A stretch of DNA of 64,000 bases, taken from Limnephilus marmoratus. Lineage: Eukaryota; Arthropoda; Insecta; Trichoptera; Limnephilidae. The position numbers were made by a program, and so were the translations under genes. Below, in pieces: positions 10,760 through 20,989 of the stretch. The notes under the pieces were generated by a model, which saw nothing but the letters and a program-made list of their open reading frames with translations, was not told the origin of the DNA and did not search any database. How positions within the stretch are numbered: position 1 is the stretch's first letter; each line of letters begins with the position of its first letter. Location: positions 3,844,001 to 3,908,000 of the forward strand of contig OU862913.1 in NCBI GenBank assembly GCA_917880885.1, given 5' to 3'.

Positions 10760-11298
10760 TTATCCAGTATGGGTGCGTAAGTGCCTCGTTAAACGTGATA
10801 TTTCCGAGCAGGAGAAGTCACAATGGGGACAAGCAAAAGGTTTTACTTCAGTATGGCTGCGTAAGTGCACCATTAAATAAGATTTTTCTGAGCAGGAGTA
10901 GTTGCAATGGGAACAAGAGTGAGGGTTTTCTCCAATATGAGTGCGCAAATGCACTGTAAACGCTGATTTTTCGGAGCAGGAGTAGTTACAATGGGGACAG
11001 GAATGAGGCTTTTCCCCAGTATGGGTGCGTACGTGCCCTGTTAATGCTGACTTACGTGAGCAGAAGTAGTTACAATGGGAACAAGCAAAAGATTTTGCTA
11101 CGGTATGGGTGCGTAAGTGCGTTGTCAAATGTGACTTACGTGAGAAAGAGTAGTTGCAATGGTGACATGAATGAGGTTTTTCTCCAGTATGGATGTAAAG
11201 ATGCCTTGTTAATGTAGACTTGTGTGAGCAGGAGTAGTTACAATGAGAACATGAATGAGGTTTATCTCCAGGACGTGTCTTCAGGTCTGTTATCGTGT
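10760..11298 (-). CDS. Zinc-finger gene B, finger-array exon
   Basis: Exon with acceptor ATTTTCAG at 11299-11306 and first codon completed by the phase-1 G of the upstream acidic exon, giving Asp. It encodes a TDLK-containing lead and six C2H2 fingers (C-x2-C-x12-H-x3-H, CNYSCS type). The linkers are divergent: TGEKPHS twice, TVAKSFA, IGENPHS and TEVKPFA. Translation ends in a TAA inside the next linker (TG-stop-KPF), after which finger-like codons continue, so the array was once longer. The six fingers are intact with all zinc ligands. No frameshift is visible between the two exons. Expected role: nuclear DNA-binding factor. Whether it is expressed is unknown because no start exon was found. 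Confidence 0.65.
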
Positions 11299-11397
11299 CT
11301 GAAAATAATTGAGGTATGTTTTAATCAATAAGGAGGTTTCTATAATGAAACATGAAAATTATTTTAAAAAATTCAAACAAATAAAAATCGATTTTAC

Positions 11398-11541
11398 CAG
11401 AAGCTCTTTCAGAGTATTCTAAGCAATCATTTTTGATATCTGGCAGGTCAATGTCCATTTCCGTATAAGAAATTCCCCCTTCGTCTTCTTCTCGGGGTCC
11501 TGGTTCTGCCTTGATGGGTACTGTCCCCACATTTATGTTAC
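11398..11541 (-). CDS. Zinc-finger gene B, acidic exon
   Basis: Acceptor TTGTTCCAG, donor GTAAAA after a phase-1 G, and a 99-bp intron to the finger exon. It encodes about 47 residues with IKAEPGP, an REEDEGG acidic stretch and IDLPDIKNDCLEY. The first psi-K-x-E motif is kept. In the second, K-x-E has become K-N-D. Closest in the window to the exon of gene A, on the opposite strand 10 kb away, so the two genes face in opposite directions, as an inverted duplication would leave them. Confidence 0.65.
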
Positions 11542-11722
11542 CTGGAACAACACAATAACAATACAATGAAACGGCGTAGTACATTAAAAATTCGTTGTGG
11601 GTCGGTAATAACCCGGCGGAGTCTCCACATTTACGCTACCTGGAAAAACAATAATACATTTAAAAGACGTAGTAACTACATTAAACATTGGTTGTGGGTC
11701 GATTATAACCTGGCGAAGTGCT
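11525..11722 (-). repeat. ~99-bp tandem duplication across the exon acceptor
   Basis: The block containing the acidic-exon acceptor and its upstream 80 bp (11525-11623) is repeated imperfectly at 11624-11722. The second copy keeps a TTTTTCCAG acceptor and a GTAGCGTAAATGTGGAGAC exon start. It gives gene B a spare, partial acceptor. Confidence 0.6.
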
Positions 11723-11773
11723 TTTTCGTATTAATCGTGAATCGGCATTTGTGCTGGAGCAATAAATTGTTTC

Positions 11774-12286
11774 TTGGTCCCTTTCCCCCTCTCGACCTCT
11801 CTCGTCCCCGAACTTCAGTTCGCATTCGATCGCAGTGCATTCATAAAACCACATCCACAAACCACAAAAAGAAACCACACGGCAACGAGATCAATAATTA
11901 TTAAATTTAAAAATCCAAATGGTCGTGAGGAATTTCTAAACGAAGCAAAAAAATATAACAAAAATGCAGAAAATAGTGCCGACAGACTCAACACCAGTAA
12001 AATAGGCTTCTCGGGACCGAAAATGCCAATATTCATTAACGAGCTTCTAACCACCCACGCAAAAAGATCGCTATTTCTCTCGAAACAATTAGCAAAAAAG
12101 TACAATTTTGCCTACGTATGGGTTAAGGCAGGGCGAGTCTACATTCGACAACAGACAGACTCGCGAGCGACCTTGATTCGCACAGAAAATACCATCCTCG
12201 AAATAGAAAATTCACTATCAAAAACTAACCATGGAAGTGACACAAGTGCAACCTCGAGTGACACAGCCCACGTAGTAGATGCATGA
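11774..12286 (+). pseudogene. LINE ORF1 protein, C-terminal part
   Basis: Nucleic-acid-binding ORF1 protein fragment. From about residue 40 it shows RSIIIKF, then IFINELLTTHAKRSLFLSKQ and YNFAYVWVKAGRVYIRQ. This is the C-terminal domain that resembles baculovirus FP protein and is found in ORF1 of many insect LINEs. The N-terminal coiled coil and PHD or zinc region are missing. The first ~35 codons fit better in the adjacent +1 frame, so a frameshift lies near 11890. It ends 143 bp before ORF2. The role in the intact element would be RNP formation with the element RNA. Confidence 0.6.
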
Positions 12287-15051
12287 CTGCAGCCTTATTC
12301 TCCATCCTCTCATGGCATTGACTTTATATTAATCACTTTCTGCATTTTATTTTATGTACCTATGTATTATATGGATACTGCATTTAATATTGCGACTGAG
12401 ACAATTGAACTTAATATACTTCCTCTAAAATGGCTTCAACATTAAATATTGATTTTGAAATTTCATCTAATGAAGAACACACTTTCACAAATTCAACAGA
12501 TTTTAAAGTAACCGTCGCCGAAAATTACTCTCTGAACATAATTTCTCAAAATATTAGAAGCATTCAAAAAAAATTTTGACAATTTTGCAGTGCTTTTACA
12601 AGATCTTAACACTAATTTTGATATTATCCTTTTAAGCGAATGTTGGATAGACGAAACTTTCACTGATATTAACATATTGGGATATACGACTTTCCACACT
12701 ACTACTAAACTTAATCAAAATGATGGAATAGTCATCTTTATCAAGGAGTCACTGAACTCTTCAATCTCGGAAGTAAAATTAACAGAAGCAAATTGCGTCA
12801 AAATATCACTAGGATCAGATTTATCTATTTTTGCTATTTATAGGCCTCCATGCTACAAAAATATAACACCTTTCCTAAATTCCTTACAACATCTCATGGA
12901 AAACAATAAAACTACTAAACAACTCATTTTAGCAGGAGACATAAACATTCTTAATTCTAAACCCAAAACTAACGAATATCTAAGTCTTCTAGCTCACTAT
13001 GGCCTTCAGTCAACTATAAATTCTTCGACAAGAACCTCACTAGAGTCAAAATCCTGTATTGATCATATTTTTGTTAAAACTAAAAATAAAACTATTTCAT
13101 CCACTATTCATTCCACGGTCACCGACCATTTCACCACCACACTTGGCATGCGATTGAAAACTGAAAAAAAAAAACAAAAATATATACAAATACATCACGG
13201 CATGTCATAGATTTCAAAGCACTTAGCTCAGATATAAGTCATGAATCTTGGAATACAACTCTTAAAGAAACGGATCCAAACAAAGCGCTTAATGAATTTC
13301 TATTAACTCTGAATACGTTTACCACTAAACACACTATAATAAAAACCCGTAAAAACACTACACACAAAACACTTAAAATTAAACCTTGGATTACAACAGG
13401 ACTAGTAAAAAGCATACACAAACGGAATATGATGCATGCAAGAGTAAACAATAACCCAATGGACAGTAAACTAAAACACAATTACTTATTATACAGAAAC
13501 CTATGTAATAAACTAGTAAAACAGGCAAAACATGAGTTCTATAGGAAAGAAATAGATAGTGCCGGAGGAGATACAAAAAAGGTATGGAGAGTTATCAAAG
13601 ATGCCGCTTATTCAAAACCTAAGAACAGTACTTCTATTAATAAATTGTTAGTTGATGGGGAAATCTGTTTAACAAAAAACGAACCCAAAAAAATTGCAAA
13701 TCACATTAATGATCATTTTACCAACGTTGGCTCTAATTTAGCAAAAAAAATACTTACAAAGAACCACACGACAGAAGAGCTACTAGTCAAAAAAAGCTCT
13801 TCCTTGCGACCTAATCATTCGTTTAACATTTATAAAATAAATAAAACAGAAATCAATGAACTCATTCTTTCACTCAAAACTCATTGCGCACCTGGTCCGG
13901 ACAACATATCAAACCAAATCTTAATAAATCTACGAGAATATATCGGGATACCTCTGCTACATATATTTAATCAAAGTTTCTGCCAATGTATTGTACCTGA
14001 CAAACTTAAAATTGCCAGTATTATCCCGATCCATAAATCTGGAGATAAAACTTTAATATCTAACTACAGACCCATTTCACTTCTTAACTCTCTATCAAAA
14101 CTCCTAGAAAAAGCAATGAAAAAAAGACTAACATCCTACCTTGACAAACACAACTTACTATCAAGTCATCAATTCGGTTTTCGGGCAAAAATGGGCACAG
14201 AACAGGCAATTTCTGAACTAACCAACTTCATTGTAAAACACGTAGATAAGGGATCTAAAGTAATTGGAGTTTTTCTAGATCTGGCTAAGGCCTTCGACAC
14301 CATCTCTCATGAGCTGCTATACGAAAAACTTAAAAATATTGGCATTAATGAAAAACCGCTTAAATGGTTCATCAGTTACACAAAAAATAGGAAACAAATA
14401 GTTGAACTAAACAAATGCCTGAGTGACACAGCAGAAATAAAGTACGGAGTGCCTCAGGGTAGTGTCTTAGGCCCTATTCTTTTTCTTATATATATTAATG
14501 GTCTCACTAATATTAAATTTCCAACACTTTGCTATAACGTAATCAGCTACGCAGATGAAACTGTACTTCTTTTTAAAGAGCAATCTTGGGAAAAGGTTTT
14601 TAAAAGCGCAGAATTTGGTATGAAAGAGATAAAAAAATGGCTCAATAAAAATCTTCTTACCCTAAACATCTCGAAAACCAAATTTTTAACATTCAGTAAA
14701 ACCAAAACTGGGCAACCTAAATCCGTCCCGCTTTTACATCTGTATCCATGTACTACATTACAAACCACAAACTGCGACTGCGAAAAGATTGAGCATTCGG
14801 ATAGTATTAAGTATCTTGGTTTAACAGTGGATTGCAAACTAAAATGGGAACTTCACGTAAATTCACTTGTAATGAGAATCCGGAAACAAATATACATAAT
14901 TATTATTTTTTAATTGTAAAACTAACGTTTTTTTTTTTTTTTTAAGACAAGATTTTTTATGCGTAGCACAAAGGGTAACAATTATTATAAGCAATAATTA
15001 TCAGCCTGAAACACTCATCCACATTGAAAAATCTTCCGAGAAAAGATACAT

Positions 15052-15124
15052 GACGCCAACGGGACTTGAACCCGTGTCCTCTCGATTGCCGGTCGATTGC
15101 TCTTGACCACTGAGCTATGGCGGC
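15052..15124 (-). tRNA. tRNA-like, Ala(GGC)-like, array copy 1
   Basis: 73 nt with A box TAGCTCAGTGG, B box GGTTCAAGTCC, a six-of-seven acceptor stem and a good T stem. Anticodon loop CCGGCAA reads GGC, but the usual U33 is C. Probably tRNA-derived repeat sequence. Confidence 0.5.
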
Positions 15125-15474
15125 TTATTTCGTACCCGCCAAATGATTCAATATATGCTAGTGTTTCATTCAACAATTACTGCTTATTATATTTTTTCCA
15201 CCTGAAAACAACCAACTTTATTTTTGCAAGAGAAACATTGTAAGTGTTAAATCCCTCGCTAGGTGGCGTCAAGACAAATTATGTCTTCATTTATTGGGGA
15301 AATACTTAAACTTGTCAAATATTAATTATTATTTTTTAATTGTAAAACTAACGTTTTTTTTTTTTTAAGACAAGATTTTTTATGCATAGCACAAAGGGTA
15401 ACAATTATTATAAGCAATAATTATCAGCCTGAAACACTCATCCACATTGAAAAATCTTCCGAGAAAAGATACAT

Positions 15475-15547
15475 GACGCCAACGGGACTTGAACCCGTGT
15501 CCTCTCGATTGCCGGTCGATTGCTCTTGACCACTGAGCTATGGCGGC
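15475..15547 (-). tRNA. tRNA-like, Ala(GGC)-like, array copy 2
   Basis: Identical by eye to array copy 1 over the 73 nt. Confidence 0.5.
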
Positions 15548-15900
15548 TTATCTCGTACCCGCCAAATGATTCAATATATGCTAGTGTTTCATTCAACAAT
15601 TACTGCTTATTATATTTTTTCCACCTGAAAACAACCAACTTTATTTTTGCAAGAGAAACATTGTAAGTGTTAAATCCCTCGCTAGGTGGCGTCGAGACAA
15701 ATTATGTCTTCATTTATTGGGGAAATACTTAAACTTGTCAAATATTAATTATTATTTTTTAATTGTAAAACTAACGTTTTTTTTTTTTTTTTAAGACAAG
15801 ATTTTTTATGCATAGCACAAAGGGTAACAATTATTATAAGCAATAATTATCAGCCTGAAACACTCATCCACATTGAAAAATCTTCCGAGAAAAGATACAT

Positions 15901-15973
15901 GACGCCAACGGGACTTGAACCCGTGTCCTCTCGATTGCCGGTCGATTGCTCTTGACCACTGAGCTATGGCGGC
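15901..15973 (-). tRNA. tRNA-like, Ala(GGC)-like, array copy 3
   Basis: Same cloverleaf as array copy 1; unit otherwise intact. Confidence 0.5.
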
Positions 15974-16325
15974 TTATCTCGTACCCGCCAAATGATTCAA
16001 TATATGCTAGTGTTTCATTCAACAATTACTGCTTATTATATTTTTTCCACCTGAAAACAACCAACTTTATTTTTGCGAGAGAAACATTGTAAGTGTTAAA
16101 TCCCTCGCTAGGTGGCGTCGAGACAAATTATGTCTTCATTTATTGGGGAAATACTTAAACTTGTCAAATATTAATTATTATTTTTTAATTGTAAAACTAA
16201 CGTTTTTTTTTTTTTTTAAGACAAGATTTTTTATGCGTAGCACAAAGGGTAACAATTATTATAAGCAATAATTATCAGCCTGAAACACTCATCCACATTG
16301 AAAAATCTTCCGAGAAAAGATACAT

Positions 16326-16398
16326 GACGCCAACGGGACTTGAACCCGTGTCCTCTCGATTGCCGGTCGATTGCTCTTGACCACTGAGCTATGGCGGC
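16326..16398 (-). tRNA. tRNA-like, Ala(GGC)-like, array copy 4
   Basis: Same cloverleaf as array copy 1; unit otherwise intact. Confidence 0.5.
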
Positions 16399-16750
16399 TT
16401 ATCTCGTACCCGCCAAATGATTCAATATATGCTAGTGTTTCATTCAACAATTACTGCTTATTATATTTTTTCCACCTGAAAACAACCAACTTTATTTTTG
16501 CAAGAGAAACATTGTAAGTGTTAAATCCCTCGCTAGGTGGCGTCGAGACAAATTATGTCTTCATTTATTGGGGAAATACTTAAACTTGTCAAATATTAAT
16601 TATTATTTTTTAATTGTAAAACTAACGTTTTTTTTTTTTTTTAAGACAAGATTTTTTATGCATAGCACAAAGGGTAACAATTATTATAAGCAATAATTAT
16701 CAGCCTGAAACACTCATCCACATTGAAAAATCTTCCGAGAAAAGATACAT

Positions 16751-16823
16751 GACGCCAACGGGACTTGAACCCGTGTCCTCTCGATTGCCGGTCGATTGCT
16801 CTTGACCACTGAGCTATGGCGGC
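16751..16823 (-). tRNA. tRNA-like, Ala(GGC)-like, array copy 5
   Basis: Same cloverleaf; the unit is cut off about 40 bp downstream where the AT-rich joint begins. Confidence 0.5.
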
Positions 16824-17209
16824 TTATCTCGTACCCGCCAAATGATTCAATATATGCTAGTGTTATAAAAATATATAATATAAAAAATATATAAAAATAA
16901 TATAAAAATATATTATATAAATTACCCTTGTTACCCTTTGTGCTATGCATAAAAAATCTTGTCTTAAAAAAAAAAAAAAACGTTAGTTTTACAATTAAAA
17001 AATAATAATTAATATTTGACAAGTTTAAGTATTTCCCCAATAAATGAAGACATAATTTGTCTCGACGCCACCTAGCGAGGGATTTAACACTTACAATGTT
17101 TCTCTTGCAAAAATAAAGTTGGTTGTTTTCAGGTGGAAAAAATATAATAAGCAGTAATTGTTGAATGAAACACTAGCATATATTGAATCATTTGGCGGGT
17201 ACGAGATAA

Positions 17210-17282
17210 GCCGCCATAGCTCAGTGGTCAAGAGCAATCGACCGGCAATCGAGAGGACACGGGTTCAAGTCCCGTTGGCGTC
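17210..17282 (+). tRNA. tRNA-like, Ala(GGC)-like, inverted copy 6
   Basis: The only copy on the plus strand. It makes the insertion partly palindromic: copies 5 and 6 could pair over about 430 bp in single-stranded form. Confidence 0.5.
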
Positions 17283-18091
17283 ATGTATCTTTTCTCGGAA
17301 GATTTTTCAATGTGGATGAGTGTTTCAGGCTGATAATTATTGCTTATAATAATTGTTACAAATATACATCTTTAAAACGATTAGAAACATCATGTCACCT
17401 AAACTATTAAAAGATGTATACTTTTCCCTTTGCCAACGCATTTTAATTTATGGTATATCGGCATGGGGTGGAGCCGCAGACACATACATTAAGCTGCTTA
17501 ATACAGCTCATAAATCACTTATTAGAACTATGTACAAAAAACCATATCTTCATCCCACTGAAAATCTTTTAATTCAAAATAAAATACTTGATATCAGGAA
17601 GCTATTCATTAAAAAAATTATCCATCTAAATTGCATAAAATCGTCACCTTCCCACATATCTCACTCCCAGAACACTAGAGCTTAATCAAACAAACATTTA
17701 CAAGTGCCAAAAATTAAATCCACTCTTGCTAAAAAACATGAATCTTACCTTGCACCTTCCATATTCAACATTTTCTTAAAAGAATCACAACACATAACTC
17801 AAACCAATAGAAAACGTATATACAAAAATTTTAATACGTGGTTATTGAACAAAAAAAGGAGTTGCATTAACAAGTTACTTGCAAACTGAACGTGTTAATT
17901 TTTATACGTGGTGTTTTATTATTTAAACATACATTAAAATTAAAAAAAAAAAAAAGAACTTTCATACTGAAAATATTCAATTACTCTATATATGTTTGTA
18001 AATATATTTTTTATTTTATATCTAGATTTGTATATGTAGGTTACCCTTTGTATTTTTATTTATGTTTTTCTTTTGTACTTTGAACAATTAT

Positions 18092-18325
18092 TATTTAAGT
18101 TTTTCTTTTGTACTTTGTATTTTTATTTATTATCTTTTGTATTTTTTTGCATGAATCTTTATTGATATAGGTAATTATAGATTCTGCTACCTGCTGTACT
18201 TTGTACCTTTGTACTATTATTATTTAAGTTTTTCTTTTGTACTTTGTATTTTTATTTATTATCTTTTGTATTTTTTTGCTTAAATCTTAATTGATATATG
18301 TAATTATAGATACTGCTACCCGGCT
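18092..18325 (+). repeat. 129-bp tandem duplication in LINE 3' UTR
   Basis: TTATTTAAGTTTTTCTTTTG...CTGCTACC occurs at 18092 and again at 18221 with few changes. It precedes the CCCGGCTCAGAACAG...TAGCGCAC end of the element. Confidence 0.7.
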
Positions 18326-18437
18326 CAGAACAGATATTGTCTAGTGAGTCGGGTAGCGCACATATATGTAAATGTAAATAACTATTGATATTAATAAACG
18401 TCCGGGTTACCGGCACCTTAAAAAAAAAAAAAAAAAC

Positions 18438-19490
18438 ATTTAAAATGACACCTCAATATTAAGGAACTATTTTATCATAGCGAACTCACTAAGTGGATAA
18501 TACTGCTGAGAATATTGTTGGGGTTTTTATGCGAGGTCCTTCTTTGATTTAAAACACACTGTGATTTTTTGCCGAGTAATTTATTTACAAGACTTCTTTC
18601 GTGAATTGACAAACATGATCAAAAAAACACTTGAAGAAATTAAAATGTTGAATATATTTCCTGCCCGATTCCCTACTTTGGCTTTACAAGACTAGAAAAA
18701 CCCTAGGGTTATTAGTAAGATCTTTATGGAAAAATGGAGGATAATAATAAATCAAAGACTGTATCTAACAACAAGGTATTCAAATTATTCAAAACATTAA
18801 ACACATAACCAAACACAAATATTAAAAATAAATTATGATACAAACTTTGTTTTGAGACAAAAAATAATACCACGAGTTCATACCAGTGGCGAGTGGTCCA
18901 TAGAAAAAATACCTACCTATTTAACACAACTATTATTTATCCTAAACATAAACTAGATGCTATGAATAACTGTATATGTAGATCCTAACTGCGACTAATC
19001 TTTAATTTATGTTTTCGATACTGCCGCAATGGGTCGACCCACAGTGTCCTTCTTGACAATATCAAGGAGGATACGGTGTTTCTAATTATGCTGATAGAAT
19101 AGCATTTATTCCCAAACATGGGAACACCTCAGCACACGTTCGCCTAGTGAGGTGTTCACAAAATACTACTAGGTACTTACCTACGTATATACATACAGTT
19201 ACGGATCATTAACATTTTTTTTTCTTATTAATAAACTTAATATCTATGTAAACTGATGCGATAATCTGTATTGTGTAAGTTCAAGAATAGAAATAAAATA
19301 AATAAATAATAATTCAAAAAATCGTCCTTTTATAAAAACAAATACAAGCTCGCACTCTGTGGCACAAACTATCTGTCGATTAAAAAGAAGATGTTACACA
19401 CTGTACAATAATTTTATTTTATTAGCCAATAATATATGCGTTACGAAAATTAAGAAAATATGGGTGGTTTTTATTCGAAGAATGTTACAG
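18438..19490. other. No gene seen; one small hairpin
   Basis: AT-rich. GAACACCTC (19122-19130) and GAGGTGTTC (19149-19157) form a 9-bp perfect hairpin. Nothing else supported. Confidence 0.55.
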
Positions 19491-19499
19491 TCGTCGAAA

Positions 19500-19650
19500 C
19501 CTTGACGCAGTGGTTAGCGCGTTTGCCCAGAGGCCCTGGGTTCGAGTCCCAGAGGTGCCAATATGTTTTACTGATTTTTCAATTTCAAGATCTTCGATTA
19601 TGTTTCACTTACATTGTCTTCATTTAATTAAATTAATTTATGATTTAACC
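19500..19650 (+). mobile_element. Fragment of the tRNA-bearing TIR element
   Basis: A tRNA-like core is followed by ATTGTCTTCATTTAATTAAA, the right terminal repeat of the family at 4040 and 10509. The left arm is not recognisable. Confidence 0.5.
19504..19559 (+). tRNA. tRNA-like fragment
   Basis: A-box-like AGTGGTTAGC and a perfect T arm (CTGGGTTCGAGTCCCAG), then GAGGTGCC. The 5' acceptor strand is missing and no clear anticodon stem forms. Confidence 0.4.
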
Positions 19651-19921
19651 AAGACATACTACCTTTACCTACTCTAAGTATTCATTTTTCGACATAAGTT
19701 CCACACAGGAGGCCAAGGAGAAAATATGGTGAGGTAACAGCTTAAATGGTTAGGAAGAGTTTGAGGGTATAATAAGTTATACAGTGTCTTAGTTTATCAA
19801 TAGTAAAATGTAGGGTAGTAAAAATACCAAGGAAGGATAATATGAGGGAAAGTAGAAAACAAGTAGCTGTCCTGACTGCGTCCATCTGAAACACCTCTGT
19901 GATATACGCAATGCAACTTAC

Positions 19922-20110
19922 TAGTTGGCTGAACACTCTCCGCATACTGCAAACATTCCTTCTTCACATCCGGGAATTGAATTTCTACATTCGCGTACGC
20001 CATTTCACCTGAGCTTTCTGGTTCAGTCTTGATGGAAACACTCTCTGGGTTGGGAAGATCCATGGCACTGCTGTGATAGCGTTCTGTTATGTGATGGTAA
20101 TTGGTTTCAG
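19922..20110 (-). CDS. Orphan acidic exon E with start codon
   Basis: Acceptor TTTTTAG before 20110 and donor GTAAGT after 19922, phase 1 as in genes A, B and D. A short 5' UTR is followed by ATG at 20061-20063 and about 47 codons. They begin MDLPNPESVSIKTEPESSGE and end with a FPDVKKECLQYAES segment. Both psi-K-x-E motifs are present. No finger exon follows within the next kilobases on the minus strand, so the gene has lost its array or it lies beyond the inserted LINE. This exon and the one at 31020 show how the module starts (MDLxNP) when it carries the initiation codon. Confidence 0.6.
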
Positions 20111-20549
20111 CTAAAAACAAATAATAATAAGGCCTAAATCAAAATCTCTCTATTCAAACTTCATATTCACTTGAAAATAAAACAACTCAAATATTGTGTG
20201 TACGGATTTTATTAAGTACACAAAATTAGTAAATTCAACTACACATTTAAAATTAATAATCCATTTTTCACCTGACGACGAAATGAATGCAGCCCTGTCA
20301 ATGAAATTAATGATCTGGTCATTTTTATTTTATTCCAAATTAAATTTTCTTTCACATTTCAACACAATAAAAAGTAAAGGCTTATAAATGCTTTATTGCA
20401 CTCTACTTAATTCCAGTGACTAAAGGAACTAAGAACATATCAACATTAGACATTTTGTACACTTATTTATTTAGAAGATAGCTAAGCACAATATATTTTT
20501 CTTATTTGGTCCCCGACTTTAAAATCCTCTCCGATCCCAACGAAAGACA
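20111..20549. other. No gene seen
   Basis: AT-rich upstream region of orphan exon E. No convincing promoter motif. Confidence 0.5.
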
Positions 20550-20629
20550 TCTATAATAATTATTATAAGCAATAATTATCAGCCTTAAACACTCATCAAC
20601 ATTGAAAAATCTTCCGAGAAAATATACTT

Positions 20630-20702
20630 GCCGCCAACGGGACTTGAACCCGTGTCCTTCTGATTGCCGGTCAGCTGCTCTTGACCACTGAGCTATGGCG
20701 GC
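20630..20702 (-). tRNA. tRNA-like, Ala(GGC)-like
   Basis: 73 nt with a perfect 7-bp acceptor stem (GCCGCCA/TGGCGGC), consensus A and B boxes and anticodon loop CCGGCAA. It is the best-formed tRNA in the window, but it lies within a mobile element. Confidence 0.55.
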
Positions 20703-20770
20703 TTATCTAATACCCGCCAAATAATTCAATATATACTAGTGTTTCATTCAACAATTACTGCTTACTGCTT

Positions 20771-20837
20771 ATAGCTCAGTGGTCAAGAGCAGCTGACCGG
20801 TAATCAGAAGGACAGGGGTTCAAGTCCCGCTGGCGGC
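20771..20837 (+). tRNA. tRNA-like, 5' acceptor strand lost
   Basis: Inverted partner of 20630-20702. It starts directly with TAGCTCAGTGG after a short deletion at the palindrome centre, so the acceptor stem cannot form. Confidence 0.45.
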
Positions 20838-20989
20838 AAGTATCTTTTCTCGGAAGATTTTTCAATGTAGATGAGTGTTTCAGGCTGATAAATTATTGCT
20901 TATAATAATTGTTACCCTTTGTGCTATGCATAAAAATCTTGTCTAAACGTTAGTTTATCAATTAAAAAAAAATAATCTCTATAATAATT

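Larger units (their letters stand above)
14898..17357 (-). repeat. Tandem array of ~425-bp tRNA-bearing units with inverted last copy
   Basis: Four full units start at about 14898, 15324, 15747 and 16173 (periods 423-426 bp). A truncated fifth runs 16599-16865, then a short AT-rich joint, then one inverted copy 16921-17357. Each unit holds a poly-T run, an AAGACAAGATTTTTTATGC block, a tRNA-like gene and a CCTCGCTAGGTGGCGTC segment. The whole is flanked by a 12-bp direct repeat, ACAAATATACAT (14886-14897 and 17358-17369), and interrupts the LINE in frame. Copies differ at only a few positions, so the array is young. Confidence 0.85.
12430..17889 (+). pseudogene. LINE ORF2: endonuclease and reverse transcriptase, broken
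   Basis: Start ATG at 12430. APE-type endonuclease motifs follow in order: ISQNIRSIQ, LLSECWIDE, AIYRPP, LAGDINI, IDHIFV and VTDHF. The RT has NYRPISLLNSLSKLLEK, HQFGFRAKMGT, motif A FLDLAKAFD, motif B GVPQGSVLGPILFLIYIN and motif C YADETVLLF. The second catalytic Asp of YADD is Glu here. One extra A near 12566 and one missing base in the A run near 13165 shift the frame. A 2.46-kb insertion follows 14897. After it the frame resumes exactly (IYIFKTIRN...) and runs to a TAA at 17683 and a natural stop at 17887. In the intact element it would nick DNA and prime reverse transcription at the target. Confidence 0.8.
11723..18437 (+). mobile_element. Non-LTR retrotransposon, nearly full length but dead
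   Basis: Contains the C-terminal half of ORF1, an ORF2 with endonuclease and reverse transcriptase, a 3' UTR with AATAAA-like ATTAATAAAC, and a poly-A tail at 18419-18436. The 5' end is truncated within ORF1. ORF2 is interrupted at 14898-17357 by an insertion. CR1/Jockey superfamily; exact clade not decided. Disabling changes include two A-run frameshifts, a stop at 17683, and YADE in place of YADD. Confidence 0.8.
20561..20977. mobile_element. Head-to-head tRNA foldback element with 11-bp TSD
   Basis: Flanked by TCTATAATAAT (20550-20560 and 20978-20988). The left half carries a minus-strand tRNA-like gene, and the right half is its inverted copy followed by the TTGTTACCCTTTGTGC tail and an A-rich end. 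It is a diverged, two-unit relative of the array at 14898-17357. Confidence 0.8.

Noticed and set aside
11566..11904. 112-codon plus-strand open frame upstream of LINE ORF1
   Set aside because: The first part crosses the antisense acidic-exon acceptor. Only its last ~25 codons look like ORF1 in a shifted frame.
15052..17282. Cluster of six functional tRNA-Ala genes
   Set aside because: All sit in a mobile repeat unit, have a stem mismatch and C at position 33, and the flanks move with them. tRNA-derived repeat is the safer reading.
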